From the NCBI RefSeq assembly GCF_001955695.1, contig NZ_CP019236.1:1364001-1428000 (forward strand): a DNA stretch of 64,000 nt, given 5' to 3'. Position numbers and translations under genes: made by a program. This DNA comes from Rhodoferax koreense. Its GTDB lineage: Bacteria; Pseudomonadota; Gammaproteobacteria; Burkholderiales; Burkholderiaceae_C. The notes under the pieces were generated by a model. It did no database searches and was not told the origin of the DNA. It saw nothing but the letters and a program-made list of their open reading frames with translations. Numbering within the stretch: position 1 is the stretch's first letter; each line of letters opens with the position of its first letter. Shown here one piece after another: positions 1 to 8,703 of the stretch.

Positions 1-2
1 GG

Positions 3-254
3 CGTTATCCAGCGCGGCTGCGCCGCTGGTGCCAGCGGGCCGCCGCCATCTGCGTGGCCCTGCCGTGGGCGGTGTTCGTCTTCGTCGCCGCCCTGCCCAT
101 GGTGCGGCAGTCGCTGGCGCAGCTCGAGGGCTTTCCCGATACGTCCAATCCCGGCTACTTCGTGCTCAAGCTCGGCGTGCCGCTGATGGCCCTGCTGGCG
201 GGGTTGCAAGCCGTGCTCGGCCTTTGGATGCCGGCGGTGCCTGAGCAGCGCTGA
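3..254 (+). CDS. TRAP transporter small permease (DctQ-type), 3' part only
   Basis: This is the C-terminal end of a small membrane protein; its start lies before the window. The visible 83 codons hold two hydrophobic segments separated by a polar loop, and the chain ends shortly after the second segment. The stop codon overlaps the start of the large TRAP permease (TGATG), the usual tight coupling of dctQ and dctM genes. In the family, this subunit and the large permease form a membrane complex that takes up organic acids delivered by a periplasmic binding protein. The substrate cannot be read from this fragment. The assignment rests mainly on the neighbour and the membrane pattern. Confidence 0.75.
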   Translation, partial: RYPARLRRWCQRAAAICVALPWAVFVFVAALPMVRQSLAQLEGFPDTSNPGYFVLKLGVPLMALLAGLQAVLGLWMPAVPEQR

Positions 255-1726
255 TGGGTGCCGCGGGATTGTGGATGCTGCTGGCCACGGCGTTGCTGAT
301 GGCGGTGAGCGGCCTGCCCGCCTGGACGGTGCTGGTCGGTACCGCGATGGCGTTCGCGGTGGGCGGCATGGTGCTGGGGCTTTGGCCGGCGCAATTGTTC
401 TTCGCCCTGCCGCTGCGCCTGCTCGGCCTGCTGGAGCACGACCTGCTGCAGGCGTTGCCGCTGTACGTGCTGATCGGCGCCCTGCTGAATCGGCTGCCGC
501 TGACCGACATCCTGTTCCGCGTGGCGTTGCGGCTGATGCGCAGGACGGCCGCGGCACCCTACCTGGCCGGCCTCGGGCTGGGCACGCTGCTGGCGCCGAT
601 GAACGGCTCGGTGGGCGCCAGCATCACCATGCTCTCGCGGGCCATGGGGCGGCGGCTCGGTGCGCGGGGCATTCCGGCCGAAAGCGGTGCCGCGTTGATC
701 TGCACGGCCAGCACGGTGGGCGTGGTGGTGCCGCCCTCCCTGGTGCTGATCCTGCTCGGTGACGCCATGATGCGCGCCCATACCGAAGCCGTGAACACCG
801 CCGCGCGGGCGGCGCTGATCGTCAACACGCAGGACATCTTCCTCGGCGCGCTGCGGCCGGCCGCGGCCATGCTGGTGCTGTTCATGGTGGCGACCTGGTG
901 GCGGCACCGCGGCGTGTCGCCGGCGGAGTCGGCGGCGGCTTCGACGGCCACTCCGACGGGCCCGGCATCGCCGAGCCGCGCGGACTGGGCCATTGCCGTC
1001 GGCGCCGTGGCCTGCATCCTCGCGCTGCTCACCGGTGTCACCCTGGGCTATCTTTATGCCGTCGAAGGCGCGGCCACCGGCGCGTTGGCCCTGTGCGGCT
1101 TTGGCCTGGCCACCGGCACGCTGACCCGGTCGGTCGGGCGGCAGGTGCTGCAAGACACGCTGGCCATCACCGGCGCCCTGTTCGCCCTGCTGATGGCCGC
1201 CACCACCTACACGCTGGTGCTGCGCGCGCTCGGCACCGACGTCTGGATTGGCGACTTGCTGCGCAGCCTGCCGGGAGGCGGCTCGGCGGCGCTGGCCGCG
1301 GTACTGGGCATGCTGGTGTTGAGCGCGTTCGTGCTGGACGCGTTCGAGATCATCTTCGTCATCGTGCCCATCGCCATGCCACCTTTGCTGGTGCTGGTGC
1401 CCGATGCCGCCTGGGTGGCGGTGCTGGCGCTGCTGGTGCTGCAGATGGGGTTCCTGCTGCCGCCGTTCGGCTATGCCATCCTCATGGTCGGCCACCTGCT
1501 GCCCGGGCGGCTGTCCACCCGCAGGCTGAGCCGTGCGCTGGCCCCCTATCTGCTGGTCCAGGCGGCGGTGATCGCGGCGGTATGGTGCTGGCCGGCGCTC
1601 GTGTGGCAGCCCAGGTCGGCGGCGGTCGCGGCAGAGGCCGCGCCCCTGTCGGAGGAGGAAGTGCAAAAGCTGTTCGACCAGCAGCGCCTCGAATTCGACA
1701 AGCCGCCGGCCGAAGCGACCCCGTGA
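254..1726 (+). CDS. TRAP transporter large permease (DctM-type)
   Basis: A 490-residue, strongly hydrophobic protein with about a dozen predicted membrane segments, the expected topology of the large TRAP permease that carries the substrate and sodium path. Family-like stretches include a conserved PMNGSVGASITML segment after the first third and a VGVVVPPSLVLIL segment with its PP pair. The C-terminus is an acidic, charged tail (EEEVQKLFDQQRLEF) after the last membrane segment. The start was chosen because the ATG overlaps the stop of the small permease. The gene ends 7 bp before the convergent cca gene. The substrate is unknown because the binding-protein gene is outside the window. Confidence 0.88.
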   Translation: MGAAGLWMLLATALLMAVSGLPAWTVLVGTAMAFAVGGMVLGLWPAQLFFALPLRLLGLLEHDLLQALPLYVLIGALLNRLPLTDILFRVALRLMRRTAAAPYLAGLGLGTLLAPMNGSVGASITMLSRAMGRRLGARGIPAESGAALICTASTVGVVVPPSLVLILLGDAMMRAHTEAVNTAARAALIVNTQDIFLGALRPAAAMLVLFMVATWWRHRGVSPAESAAASTATPTGPASPSRADWAIAVGAVACILALLTGVTLGYLYAVEGAATGALALCGFGLATGTLTRSVGRQVLQDTLAITGALFALLMAATTYTLVLRALGTDVWIGDLLRSLPGGGSAALAAVLGMLVLSAFVLDAFEIIFVIVPIAMPPLLVLVPDAAWVAVLALLVLQMGFLLPPFGYAILMVGHLLPGRLSTRRLSRALAPYLLVQAAVIAAVWCWPALVWQPRSAAVAAEAAPLSEEEVQKLFDQQRLEFDKPPAEATP

Positions 1727-1733
1727 CCGAACC

Positions 1734-3011
1734 TCAGGCCGCCGGCCCGGTCGTGGCCTGCGCGACCGCATCGATGCGCGCCCGGTGCACCCATTCGCCG
1801 ATCTGCGGCCCCTTCGCGCCCGCATGCTGCGCGGCCTGCGCCACGGCGGCCGTGTCCACGGACTGTGCCGCCGCCAGCGCCTGCGTCAGCCGCTCGCGCT
1901 GGGGATAGGCGTCTTCCGCCATTCCCAGCCTGCCGCGGGCATCGCATTCGCAGGCCAGCAGCACCTGCGCGAAACGCTGCGGTTTCCTGATCGCGTCGCA
2001 GCGCTCGAGCAGCCGCACCAGTGCCGCCGCGTTGAGCTCGCCGCTGCGGTGGATGTTGCCGTGCTCGCGCGCCACCACATCGGCGATCTCGCGGCATTCC
2101 ACGGGCACGCGCAGGCGTTCGCAGACGCCCAGGAGCAGCCTGGCGCTGCGTTGCTCGTGACCGATGTGGCGCGGCAGCACGTCGGCGGGCGTGGTGCCCT
2201 TGCCGAGGTCGTGGGTCAGGCACGCGAATCGCGTGGGCAGCGGCGCGGCCAGCCGCGCGCTCATGTCGAGCACCATCATCAGGTGCACGCCGGTGTCGAC
2301 CTCGGGGTGGTACTCGGCCCGCTGCGGCACGCCCCAGAGCCGGTCGACTTCGGGCAGCAGCTTCTGCAGTGCGCCGCAGTCGCGCAGCACCTCGAACATG
2401 CGCGAGGGCCTGGCCTCCATCAGCCCGCGGGCCAGTTCCTGCCACACGCGTTCGGGCACCAGGGCATCGACCTCGCCCTCGGCCACCATGTCGCGCATCA
2501 GCGCCATGGTCTCGTCGGCCACGCGGAAGTCGTGGAAACGTGCGGCGAAGCGGGCCACGCGCAGGATGCGCACCGGGTCTTCGCGGAAGGCATCGGTGAC
2601 GTGGCGCAGCAATTTGTCCCGCAGGTCGCGCTGGCCGCCGTAGGGGTCGACCAGGCACTCCGGTCTTGCATCGAATTGGCCATCAGCGCCCATTTCATCG
2701 GCGCTGATAGCTATGGAATTGATAGTGAGATCGCGCCGCGCGAGGTCCTGCTCCAGCGTCACGTCGGGCGATGCGTGCACGGCGAAGCCGCGGTAGCCGC
2801 GCGCCGTCTTGCGTTCGGTGCGGGCCAGCGCGTATTCCTCGCGGGTGCGCGGGTGCAGGAACACCGGAAAGTCCTTGCCGACGGGCAGGTAGCCGAGGGC
2901 GCTGAGCTGTTCCGGTGTGGCGCCGACCACGACCCAGTCGCGATCGCGCCGGCCGTCCTGCCGGCCGAGCAGGGCGTCGCGTACTGCGCCGCCGACGAGA
3001 TAGATGTGCAT
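1734..3011 (-). CDS. cca: CCA tRNA nucleotidyltransferase with HD domain
   Basis: Adds or repairs the 3' CCA end of tRNAs. The class II nucleotidyltransferase head is clear: VGGAVRD at residues 6-12, the metal-binding pair D23 and D25 in DRDW, then RRDLTIN at 92-98. The C-terminal HD phosphohydrolase domain, as in the E. coli enzyme, has H243 in GVHLMM and the H267-D268 pair in THDLGKG. Length is 425 residues, slightly above the usual 400-415. The excess sits between RRDLTIN and the conserved DPYGG at about residues 99-121. There are 23 residues there against 11 in E. coli Cca (recalled sequence), and this part is encoded by a copy of a short repeat (see the repeat entry). The reading frame is intact. 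Confidence 0.95.
   Translation of the reverse strand: MHIYLVGGAVRDALLGRQDGRRDRDWVVVGATPEQLSALGYLPVGKDFPVFLHPRTREEYALARTERKTARGYRGFAVHASPDVTLEQDLARRDLTINSIAISADEMGADGQFDARPECLVDPYGGQRDLRDKLLRHVTDAFREDPVRILRVARFAARFHDFRVADETMALMRDMVAEGEVDALVPERVWQELARGLMEARPSRMFEVLRDCGALQKLLPEVDRLWGVPQRAEYHPEVDTGVHLMMVLDMSARLAAPLPTRFACLTHDLGKGTTPADVLPRHIGHEQRSARLLLGVCERLRVPVECREIADVVAREHGNIHRSGELNAAALVRLLERCDAIRKPQRFAQVLLACECDARGRLGMAEDAYPQRERLTQALAAAQSVDTAAVAQAAQHAGAKGPQIGEWVHRARIDAVAQATTGPAA
2671..2726 (-). repeat. Copy 1 of a ~55-bp dispersed element, in frame inside cca
   Basis: Read on the minus strand, this stretch runs CTAT-N7-ATAGCT, then a GCGC/GAT/AAA core, then GCGCTGATGGCC and an AATTCGAT end. The same order of blocks occurs after uvrA (59494-59552) and beside phr (35992-36037). 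It encodes CCA residues T96 to D114. Codons such as ACT, ATA, AAT and GCT in a row are out of keeping with the GC-rich codons on both sides. The alignment was made by eye. Confidence 0.65.
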
Positions 3012-3036
3012 CGCGGCAGTTTAGGGCCGCAGCGCT

Positions 3037-3750
3037 TCAGTCGCGCGAGGTGCGGTACGGTTCCTCGAAAGGCAGGAAGTCCTTTTCCGCCAGTGCATCG
3101 TCGATCCAGGCCTTGACGCCCGGCGCGGACGCCACGCGTTCCACATAAGAGGCGATCTCGCTGGGCACCGGCAGGGCATAGGTGCGCAGCCGCATGCAGA
3201 CCGGCGCGAAGAAGGCATCCGCGATGCTGAAGTCGCCGAACAGGAAATGGGGATCGCCACCCGGCCCGGCCTGGCGCGGATAGGCCGCGAGCAGGCCGCC
3301 CCACATCGCCACCAGCCGCGCCACGTCGGCACGCACGCCGGCCTCGTCGCGCCACAACCGTGCGCCGACTTCGGGCAGCGAGGCCTCGATGTTCATCGCG
3401 CAATGGCTGCGCAGGCTGCCGAAACCCGAATGCATCTCGGCGCACACGCTGCGCGCACGGGCGCGGGCCTGCGGGTCGCTGGGCCAGAGGTGATGGTCGG
3501 GAAAACGCTCGGCCAGGGTCTCGCAGATGGCCAGCGTGTCCCACACCGCGAAGCCGTCTTCCAGCACCAGCACCGGCACCTTGCCGACCGGGCTGATCTG
3601 ATCGACCGCCTGCTTGAACGCCGAGCCGTCGTCGAAGGAATCGAAGCGCAGCATCACCTCCTCGAAGGGAATGCCGGCCTGCTTGAGCAGCACCCAGGGC
3701 CGCATGGACCAGGAAGAATAGTTCTTGTTGCCGATGTAGAGCTTGAGCAT
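3037..3750 (-). CDS. Glutathione S-transferase family protein
   Basis: A 237-residue soluble protein beginning MLKLYIGNKNYSSWSMRPW, the thioredoxin-fold N-terminus of a bacterial GST subgroup in which a Ser or Cys near NYSSWS would activate glutathione. The SPVGKVPVLVLEDG segment contains the cis-proline region that contacts glutathione, followed by WDTLAICETLAERFP, the start of the helical C-terminal domain. It probably conjugates or reduces small electrophiles, but the substrate is not evident. It lies 25 bp downstream of cca on the same strand order (transcribed toward cca), so the two may share a transcript. Confidence 0.88.
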   Translation of the reverse strand: MLKLYIGNKNYSSWSMRPWVLLKQAGIPFEEVMLRFDSFDDGSAFKQAVDQISPVGKVPVLVLEDGFAVWDTLAICETLAERFPDHHLWPSDPQARARARSVCAEMHSGFGSLRSHCAMNIEASLPEVGARLWRDEAGVRADVARLVAMWGGLLAAYPRQAGPGGDPHFLFGDFSIADAFFAPVCMRLRTYALPVPSEIASYVERVASAPGVKAWIDDALAEKDFLPFEEPYRTSRD

Positions 3751-3846
3751 GTGACCCCCTTGGAATGAGGCTCACATGCTAGCGCGGGTGCGGCCCGGCA
3801 TTGATGCGGAAATCACCCGCCATTGATGCGGGCGCTGGCGACCGTG

Positions 3847-4860
3847 TCAGGGCTGGTGCGTCGGATGCCCCGGCCCGCGCCGCCCCGTGCGGCCGTGCCG
3901 CAGCCTGGTCGCCGGGTCCATCGGCGCGAGGTAGCGCGGCGCGATGGCGCTCAGGCCGGAAGGGGTGACGCCCAGCGCCTGCAGGCCGGGCAGCACGCCG
4001 CTGGCGATGTTGGGCACCTGCATCGAGTCGAGGTTGTCGCGCGTCATCATCGGCTCGCCGGGGGCGCATTCGAGGAGCCTGGCCTGCAGGCGGCCGAGGG
4101 CGGGCGGCAGGTCGATGACCGGGCGGCCGCGGCCGTGGTTCACGCCGGCCGCATGGCCGGCGAAGTTCACGAGGTCCTGGAGCGTGAAGCGTTCGGGGCC
4201 GCAGGCCTCGTAGGTCTGGCCGATGGACTCGCGGTCGTAGCGCGGGTCGGCCAGGGCATTCACCAGCGCCTGCGCCACGTCCTCGACCCAGACCGGTTGG
4301 AACCAGCTGCCGCCGCCGGCCAGCGGGATGAAGGGGAAGCGGCGCTGCAGCGCGGCGAACACGTTGAGGAAACGGTCGTCCTCGCCGAAGATCACGCTCG
4401 GGCGCAGCACGGTGAGGTCCAGGCCGTAGGCGGCGACGGCCTGGCGCAGCACGGCTTCGCCGCGGGCCTTGCTGCGCAGGTAGCGCGACGGGGCGAGTTC
4501 GGGCTGCAGGCTCGGCACGCCGAGGGCGCTGACATGGATCACGCGGTGCACGCCCGCGGCCGAGCAGGCCCGCGCCAGTTTCTGCGGCAGCTCCACATGG
4601 GCCCGGGCCAGCGCGGCCTCGTCGCCGTGCAGCTGGGCCACGAGGTTGATCACCGCGTCCTGGCCCTGGAGCAGCCGGGCCAGCGTGGCCTCGTCGAAGA
4701 TGTCGGCCTCGAACAAGTCCAGGCGCGACTGGATCTGCAGCGACTTGGTGCGGTCGAAGCGGCGCGTGGGCACGGTGACCTGCCAGGGCAGCAGCGCGAG
4801 CTTGGTGCAGACGTGGCGGCCGACGAAGCCGGCGCCGCCGAGGATCAATACTTTATTCAT
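3847..4860 (-). CDS. NAD(P)-binding Rossmann protein, complex I NDUFA9-like
   Basis: A 337-residue atypical short-chain dehydrogenase. The N-terminus holds the dinucleotide-binding GGAGFVG motif at residues 8-14, followed by VPTRRFDRTKSLQ, where the Arg may select NADP(H). VINLVAQLHG and VIHVSALGVPS match the extended SDR pattern, as does RSKARGEAVLRQA with the active-site lysine position. The family includes the mitochondrial complex I subunit NDUFA9 and bacterial NAD-dependent epimerase-like proteins of unclear substrate. The start was set at MNKVLIL rather than an in-frame upstream codon, because the upstream part would overlap panC and is not family-like. Confidence 0.88.
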   Translation of the reverse strand: MNKVLILGGAGFVGRHVCTKLALLPWQVTVPTRRFDRTKSLQIQSRLDLFEADIFDEATLARLLQGQDAVINLVAQLHGDEAALARAHVELPQKLARACSAAGVHRVIHVSALGVPSLQPELAPSRYLRSKARGEAVLRQAVAAYGLDLTVLRPSVIFGEDDRFLNVFAALQRRFPFIPLAGGGSWFQPVWVEDVAQALVNALADPRYDRESIGQTYEACGPERFTLQDLVNFAGHAAGVNHGRGRPVIDLPPALGRLQARLLECAPGEPMMTRDNLDSMQVPNIASGVLPGLQALGVTPSGLSAIAPRYLAPMDPATRLRHGRTGRRGPGHPTHQP

Positions 4861-4897
4861 AGGGCATTGTGCGCGCCGACACCGAAGCGTAGCGCTT

Positions 4898-5737
4898 TCA
4901 GATTTCCAGGTTGTCGATGAGCCGCGTCGAGCCGAGCCGGGCCGCGCCGAGCACCACCATCGGTTCTCCGGCGACGGGCAACTGCAGGTCGCTCTGGCGC
5001 CGCACGGTGATGTAGTCGGGGTTCCAGCCACGCGCGCGCAGCTTGCCCATGGCCTCGGCCTCGAGCGAGGGCAGGTCGAACGCGCCCTGCTTCGCCGTCG
5101 CCGCCAGCGCCTTGAGCACGAGCGACAGCTGCACCGCCTCGGCCCGCTCCTCCGCGCTCAGGTAGCCGTTGCGCGACGATAGCGCCAGGCCGTCCTCGGC
5201 ACGCGCGGTCTCGGCGCCGACGATGTCGATCGGCAGGGCGAACTGCTGCACCATGTGGCGGATCATCATCAGCTGCTGGTAGTCCTTCTTGCCGAACACC
5301 GCAGTCCGCTTGCCCTTGGCTTCGGAGAACACGCAGGTGAACAGTTTCATCACCACGGTGCAGACGCCGATGAAGAAACCAGGCCGGAAATGCCCTTCGA
5401 GCACGTCGGCCAGCGCGGGGTCGGGATGCACCTTGCAGGTTTGCGCCACCGGATAGAGGTCGCTCTCGCGCGGCGCGAACAGCACGTCGCAGCCGGCGGC
5501 TTCGAGCTTGGCGCAGTCGGCGTCCCAGGTGCGCGGGTAGCTGTCGAAGTCTTCGTGCGGCAGGAACTGCAGCCGGTTCACGAAGATGCTGGCCACGGTC
5601 ACGTCGCCGAGTGGCCTGGCCTGGCGCACCAGGGCCAGGTGGCCGTCGTGCAGGTTGCCCATGGTGGGTACGAAGGCGGGATGGTCGTAGCGGCCCAGGT
5701 GGGCGCGCAGGTCTTCGATGGAATGGGCGATGAACAT
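4898..5737 (-). CDS. panC: Pantoate--beta-alanine ligase
   Basis: Joins pantoate and beta-alanine with ATP to make pantothenate, the coenzyme A precursor. At 279 residues it has the normal family length. The nucleotidyltransferase signature is complete: [15 protein letters not shown] at residues 24-38 with the HxGH motif (H30, H33), then [10 protein letters not shown] for ATP/pantoate binding and LSSRNGYLS, the KMSKS-like loop. It is followed downstream by the NDUFA9-like gene after 37 bp. No panB or panD is visible nearby. Start is the ATG opening [10 protein letters not shown]. Confidence 0.97.
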   Translation of the reverse strand: MFIAHSIEDLRAHLGRYDHPAFVPTMGNLHDGHLALVRQARPLGDVTVASIFVNRLQFLPHEDFDSYPRTWDADCAKLEAAGCDVLFAPRESDLYPVAQTCKVHPDPALADVLEGHFRPGFFIGVCTVVMKLFTCVFSEAKGKRTAVFGKKDYQQLMMIRHMVQQFALPIDIVGAETARAEDGLALSSRNGYLSAEERAEAVQLSLVLKALAATAKQGAFDLPSLEAEAMGKLRARGWNPDYITVRRQSDLQLPVAGEPMVVLGAARLGSTRLIDNLEI

Positions 5738-5797
5738 GGCAATGGCGCGATCTTGCGTTGCGGACTCTACGTTTTACACGGCATGCACTGCCTTTTC

Positions 5798-5890
5798 CAG
5801 AAACACCGTGGAACCGGCTCTGCCGGGCCGCCAGTGTCGCCCCCTGCAAGGGGGGAGGAGCTATACGCCGTGAGCGATTTGGGGGTGAGT
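5798..5890 (+). repeat. Copy A of a ~90-bp intergenic repeat
   Basis: The stretch reads about AACACCG..GAACCGGCT.TGCCGGGC, then a GCCCCCTGCAAGGGGG hairpin, then GCTA.ACGC.GTGAGC and TGGGGGTG. The reverse complement of 33251-33348 shows the same blocks in the same order. It fills the gap between panC and the lytic transglycosylase gene. The central palindrome could form a strong stem and may stop or stabilise transcripts. Confidence 0.75.
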
Positions 5891-5892
5891 TT

Positions 5893-7917
5893 TTAAGGTA
5901 AGTCTTTGGAAGGATCGGGCACGCTTGCGTCGCGCGGGCCGATGGTGCCGAGCCGGGCCTTGAGTGACTGCGGCTGGCCGCTCAGGATGGCGGCGTAGTT
6001 CGTGGTGTTGGACAGCACCTTCTTCACATAGTCGCGCGTCTCGGCAAACGGCACGTTCTCGGCCCAGATCGCGGCCTCGAGCAACGGGCCGTTGCGCCAG
6101 GCGCGCGGCCGGCCCGGGCCGGCGTTGTAGGCCGCGGCCGCCAGCGGCATCGAGCCGGCGAAGTCGTCGAGCACCAGCTTCAGATAGCCGGTGCCGATGG
6201 CGATGTTGGTGTCGCGGTCGTTGATCTGGTCGGGCGTGAAACCGGTCAGGCCGATCTTCCTGGCGGTCCAGCGCGCGGTGGCCGGCATCACCTGCATCAG
6301 GCCCGAGGCGCCCACGCCGGAGCGCGCATCGGTGATGAAGCGCGACTCCTGCCGGATCAGGCCGTAGACGTAGGAAGGGTCGAGGTCGATGCTGCGGCTG
6401 CGCTGCACCACGGCCTGCTGGTGCGGCATCGGGAAGCGCTGCTCGAAGTCGATGACCGACCTGGTGCGCTCGCTGGTGTTGATGCAGCGGTCCCACACCT
6501 CGCGCTGGCAGGCCAGGTCGGCGGCGGCCAGCAGTTCGCGGTCGGTCATGCCGCCGCGGTCGTGCAGGTTGGTGGTGTAGTTCCACTCGCGGTTGCCCTC
6601 GCTGCGCAGGCCGAGCTGGATCGCGTACAGCGCACGCACCAGGCCGGGATTGACGCTGGCGATGGCCTTTTCCTCGGGTGTGAGCGCGGCCGGCCTGGGC
6701 GGCACGCTGACCTTCTGCCCGATTTCCTCCAGCGCCAGTTGCTCGTAGAAGCCGCGCACGCCGGCAATGCTCTGGTAGAGACGGTTGGGCTCCACACGGT
6801 CGAGATCGGACTTGGCCAGGGCCTGCAACGCGCGGGCCTTCCAATACACCCAGGTCGGGTCCTGCTGCGCTTCCTCGCTCATCGCGCCCACGGCGCTGGC
6901 GACCTGCTTCCACTGGCCGTTGCGCAGCGCGGTGCGCACCTTCCAGCCGAGCATGTCGTCGGTCAGGTCTTCATCCTTCGTGACGCGGGCGAAGTAGTCG
7001 CCGGCCGATGGCGACAGCTTCTGCGCCGCCTGCTTGCCGATCACGCCCCAGGTCCAGTTGCGCTCTTCGGCGGTGAGCTGGGTCGACCATTTGGCGTCCA
7101 GCATGGCGGCGGCGTTGTCGGCGTCGCCGGTGGCCATCTTGATCAGGCCGAGCATGATCATTTCCTTGCGCGTGCGCGAGATGGCGATGACCTTGCTGGT
7201 GAGGAACTTGGTGGGGCTGTCGTTGAGCTCGTTGAGCAGCGGCAGCGATTCGGGTGACACGATCTCGATGGCCTTGCCGGCCATGCGGGGCCGGTTGCTC
7301 TCGATGGCCAGGCGCGCCTTGCGCCAGATGTCGATGGGCTGCAGCTTGCGGTCGGCCAGCAACTGGGCCGCGGCCAGGGCGCAGCCGTCGTCCGTCTCAC
7401 GCTGGGCGTACCAGTTGCGGCGCACTTCGTCGGCCAGTCCGGCGGCCGCGTTGGCGCCGTTCTTCACTTCGTCGATGAGCAGGGCGTAGCAGCGCACCTC
7501 CTTGTCGTCGTTCATGCGGTAGCGCGCGTGTTCGTCGGCAAACGTGGCCCAGTCGCGCCGCTGGCCGAGCAGCAAAAGCCAGTCATTGCGCAGCCGGTCT
7601 TCCTGGTAGCTGCCGGGGAAGCGGGCGCTGAAGGCCTGCAGGTCGGCCGAGCCCAGTTCCTCCAGCCGCGCGCGGGCCTCCCAGTACGCGGCCCAGGGCT
7701 CGAGCACGTGGCCACGCACCAGCGGCAGCAGGGCGGCGAGCCGTTTGCGGTCGGTGCGCTTGTAGGCCTGGGCCATCTCCAGGATGGTGCCGTCGGCCTG
7801 CGGATTCTGGCCCGCCAATGGGTCGGGGCGGATCTGTGTGGATTGGGCAAGGGCGTTGCCGCAACAGGCCAGGCCGAGGGCCAGCGCGAGAGATGTCAGA
7901 ATGGCAGGAACTTGCAT
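5893..7917 (-). CDS. Soluble lytic murein transglycosylase (Slt70-type)
   Basis: Cleaves the MurNAc-GlcNAc bond of peptidoglycan in the periplasm. The 674-residue protein starts with a signal peptide (hydrophobic LTSLALALGLACCGNALAQ). A long alpha-helical superhelix follows, then a C-terminal lysozyme-like domain with the catalytic glutamate in QESRF, the GLMQVMP motif and YNAGPG. Length and order match the Slt70 family. The start was moved to MQVPAIL because the 45 codons upstream overlap the divergent folate gene and would precede the signal peptide. Only 10 bp separate it from the divergently transcribed 5-formyl-THF cyclo-ligase start. Confidence 0.93.
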   Translation of the reverse strand: MQVPAILTSLALALGLACCGNALAQSTQIRPDPLAGQNPQADGTILEMAQAYKRTDRKRLAALLPLVRGHVLEPWAAYWEARARLEELGSADLQAFSARFPGSYQEDRLRNDWLLLLGQRRDWATFADEHARYRMNDDKEVRCYALLIDEVKNGANAAAGLADEVRRNWYAQRETDDGCALAAAQLLADRKLQPIDIWRKARLAIESNRPRMAGKAIEIVSPESLPLLNELNDSPTKFLTSKVIAISRTRKEMIMLGLIKMATGDADNAAAMLDAKWSTQLTAEERNWTWGVIGKQAAQKLSPSAGDYFARVTKDEDLTDDMLGWKVRTALRNGQWKQVASAVGAMSEEAQQDPTWVYWKARALQALAKSDLDRVEPNRLYQSIAGVRGFYEQLALEEIGQKVSVPPRPAALTPEEKAIASVNPGLVRALYAIQLGLRSEGNREWNYTTNLHDRGGMTDRELLAAADLACQREVWDRCINTSERTRSVIDFEQRFPMPHQQAVVQRSRSIDLDPSYVYGLIRQESRFITDARSGVGASGLMQVMPATARWTARKIGLTGFTPDQINDRDTNIAIGTGYLKLVLDDFAGSMPLAAAAYNAGPGRPRAWRNGPLLEAAIWAENVPFAETRDYVKKVLSNTTNYAAILSGQPQSLKARLGTIGPRDASVPDPSKDLP

Positions 7918-7927
7918 GTTGGGGATT

Positions 7928-8530
7928 ATGGACAACTCAGAAGAAAACAAGGCGATGGACCGCAAAGCCTTGCGCGAGGCACTCGTCGAGCAACGCCTGA
8001 ACCTGCCCGACCGCCTACAGCGGGCCGATCTTTTACAGCGCGTGATGCGCATCTGGCTGGTGGGTCGGCCCGATACCGTGATCGGCGCCTATTGGCCGAT
8101 CAAGGGCGAGTTCGATCCGCTGCCCGCGCTGCACCGCTGGAAGGAAGACGGCGAACTGCTCGAGGAGTCGCAGCGCAAGCGTATCGGCCTGCCGGTCGTC
8201 GACCGCGTGCACAAGACGTTGACCTTCCACGCCTGGTACCCGGGCTGCCCGATGGAGAACGACGCCTACGACATTCCGAAGCCCAAGGACACCGAACTCG
8301 TGGTGCCCACCCTGCTGTTCGTGCCCTGCCTGGGCTATGCGCCGGGCGGCTACCGGCTGGGCTACGGCGGCGGCTTCTACGACCGCACGCTGGCCACGCT
8401 GCAGCCCAAGCCTTACACGGTGGGGCTGGGTTTCACGCAGGGTTATCTGGACGACTTCGAACCGGCTGCGCACGACATTCCGCTCGACGCGATCCTCAAC
8501 GACAACGGCGTGGTCTGGCCGGTGGGCTGA
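7928..8530 (+). CDS. 5-formyltetrahydrofolate cyclo-ligase
   Basis: Converts 5-formyl-THF to 5,10-methenyl-THF with ATP. The 200-residue protein has the basic N-terminal helix (DRKALREALVEQR), the central PTLLFVPCLGYAPGGYRLGYGGGFYDRTL stretch (family ATP/folate signature, about residues 120-150) and the usual C-terminus ending ILNDNGVVWPVG. The ATG at 7928 gives family-like length; a second in-frame ATG at 7955 is an alternative. The promoter must lie inside or very near the divergent transglycosylase start, since the gap is 10 bp. Confidence 0.94.
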   Translation: MDNSEENKAMDRKALREALVEQRLNLPDRLQRADLLQRVMRIWLVGRPDTVIGAYWPIKGEFDPLPALHRWKEDGELLEESQRKRIGLPVVDRVHKTLTFHAWYPGCPMENDAYDIPKPKDTELVVPTLLFVPCLGYAPGGYRLGYGGGFYDRTLATLQPKPYTVGLGFTQGYLDDFEPAAHDIPLDAILNDNGVVWPVG

Positions 8531-8567
8531 TGGCGCATCTGATCCGATCGCCGAAGGTCACCCGCAC

Positions 8568-8697
8568 CCGTTCGCCCTGAGCCTGTCGAAGGGCTGGAGT
8601 GAGCTGGTACAAGCTCCGTCATCAACGACTGCCCTTCGACAGGCTCAGGGCGAACGGGTGGGGAACCGAGCCCTTCGACAGGCTCAGGGCGAACGGA
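8568..8697. repeat. Three copies of a ~27-bp CCCTTCGACAGGCTCAGGGC repeat
   Basis: Three near-identical units fill the space between two genes: one inverted at 8568-8595 and two direct at 8631-8658 and 8670-8697. Each carries the CCTTCGACAGGCTCAGGGCG core. Units 1 and 2 face each other around a 35-bp spacer and can form a very long stem. This type of repeat is, to my knowledge, widespread in proteobacterial intergenic regions. It lies between convergent genes, so a bidirectional terminator role is plausible. Confidence 0.9.
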
Positions 8698-8703
8698 GGA
8701 TGA

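Noticed and set aside
155..1825. Long minus-strand frame (556 codons) opposite the TRAP permease
   Set aside because: It is rich in Arg, Gln and His and has no domain; it is the antisense shadow of the dctM gene in GC-rich DNA.
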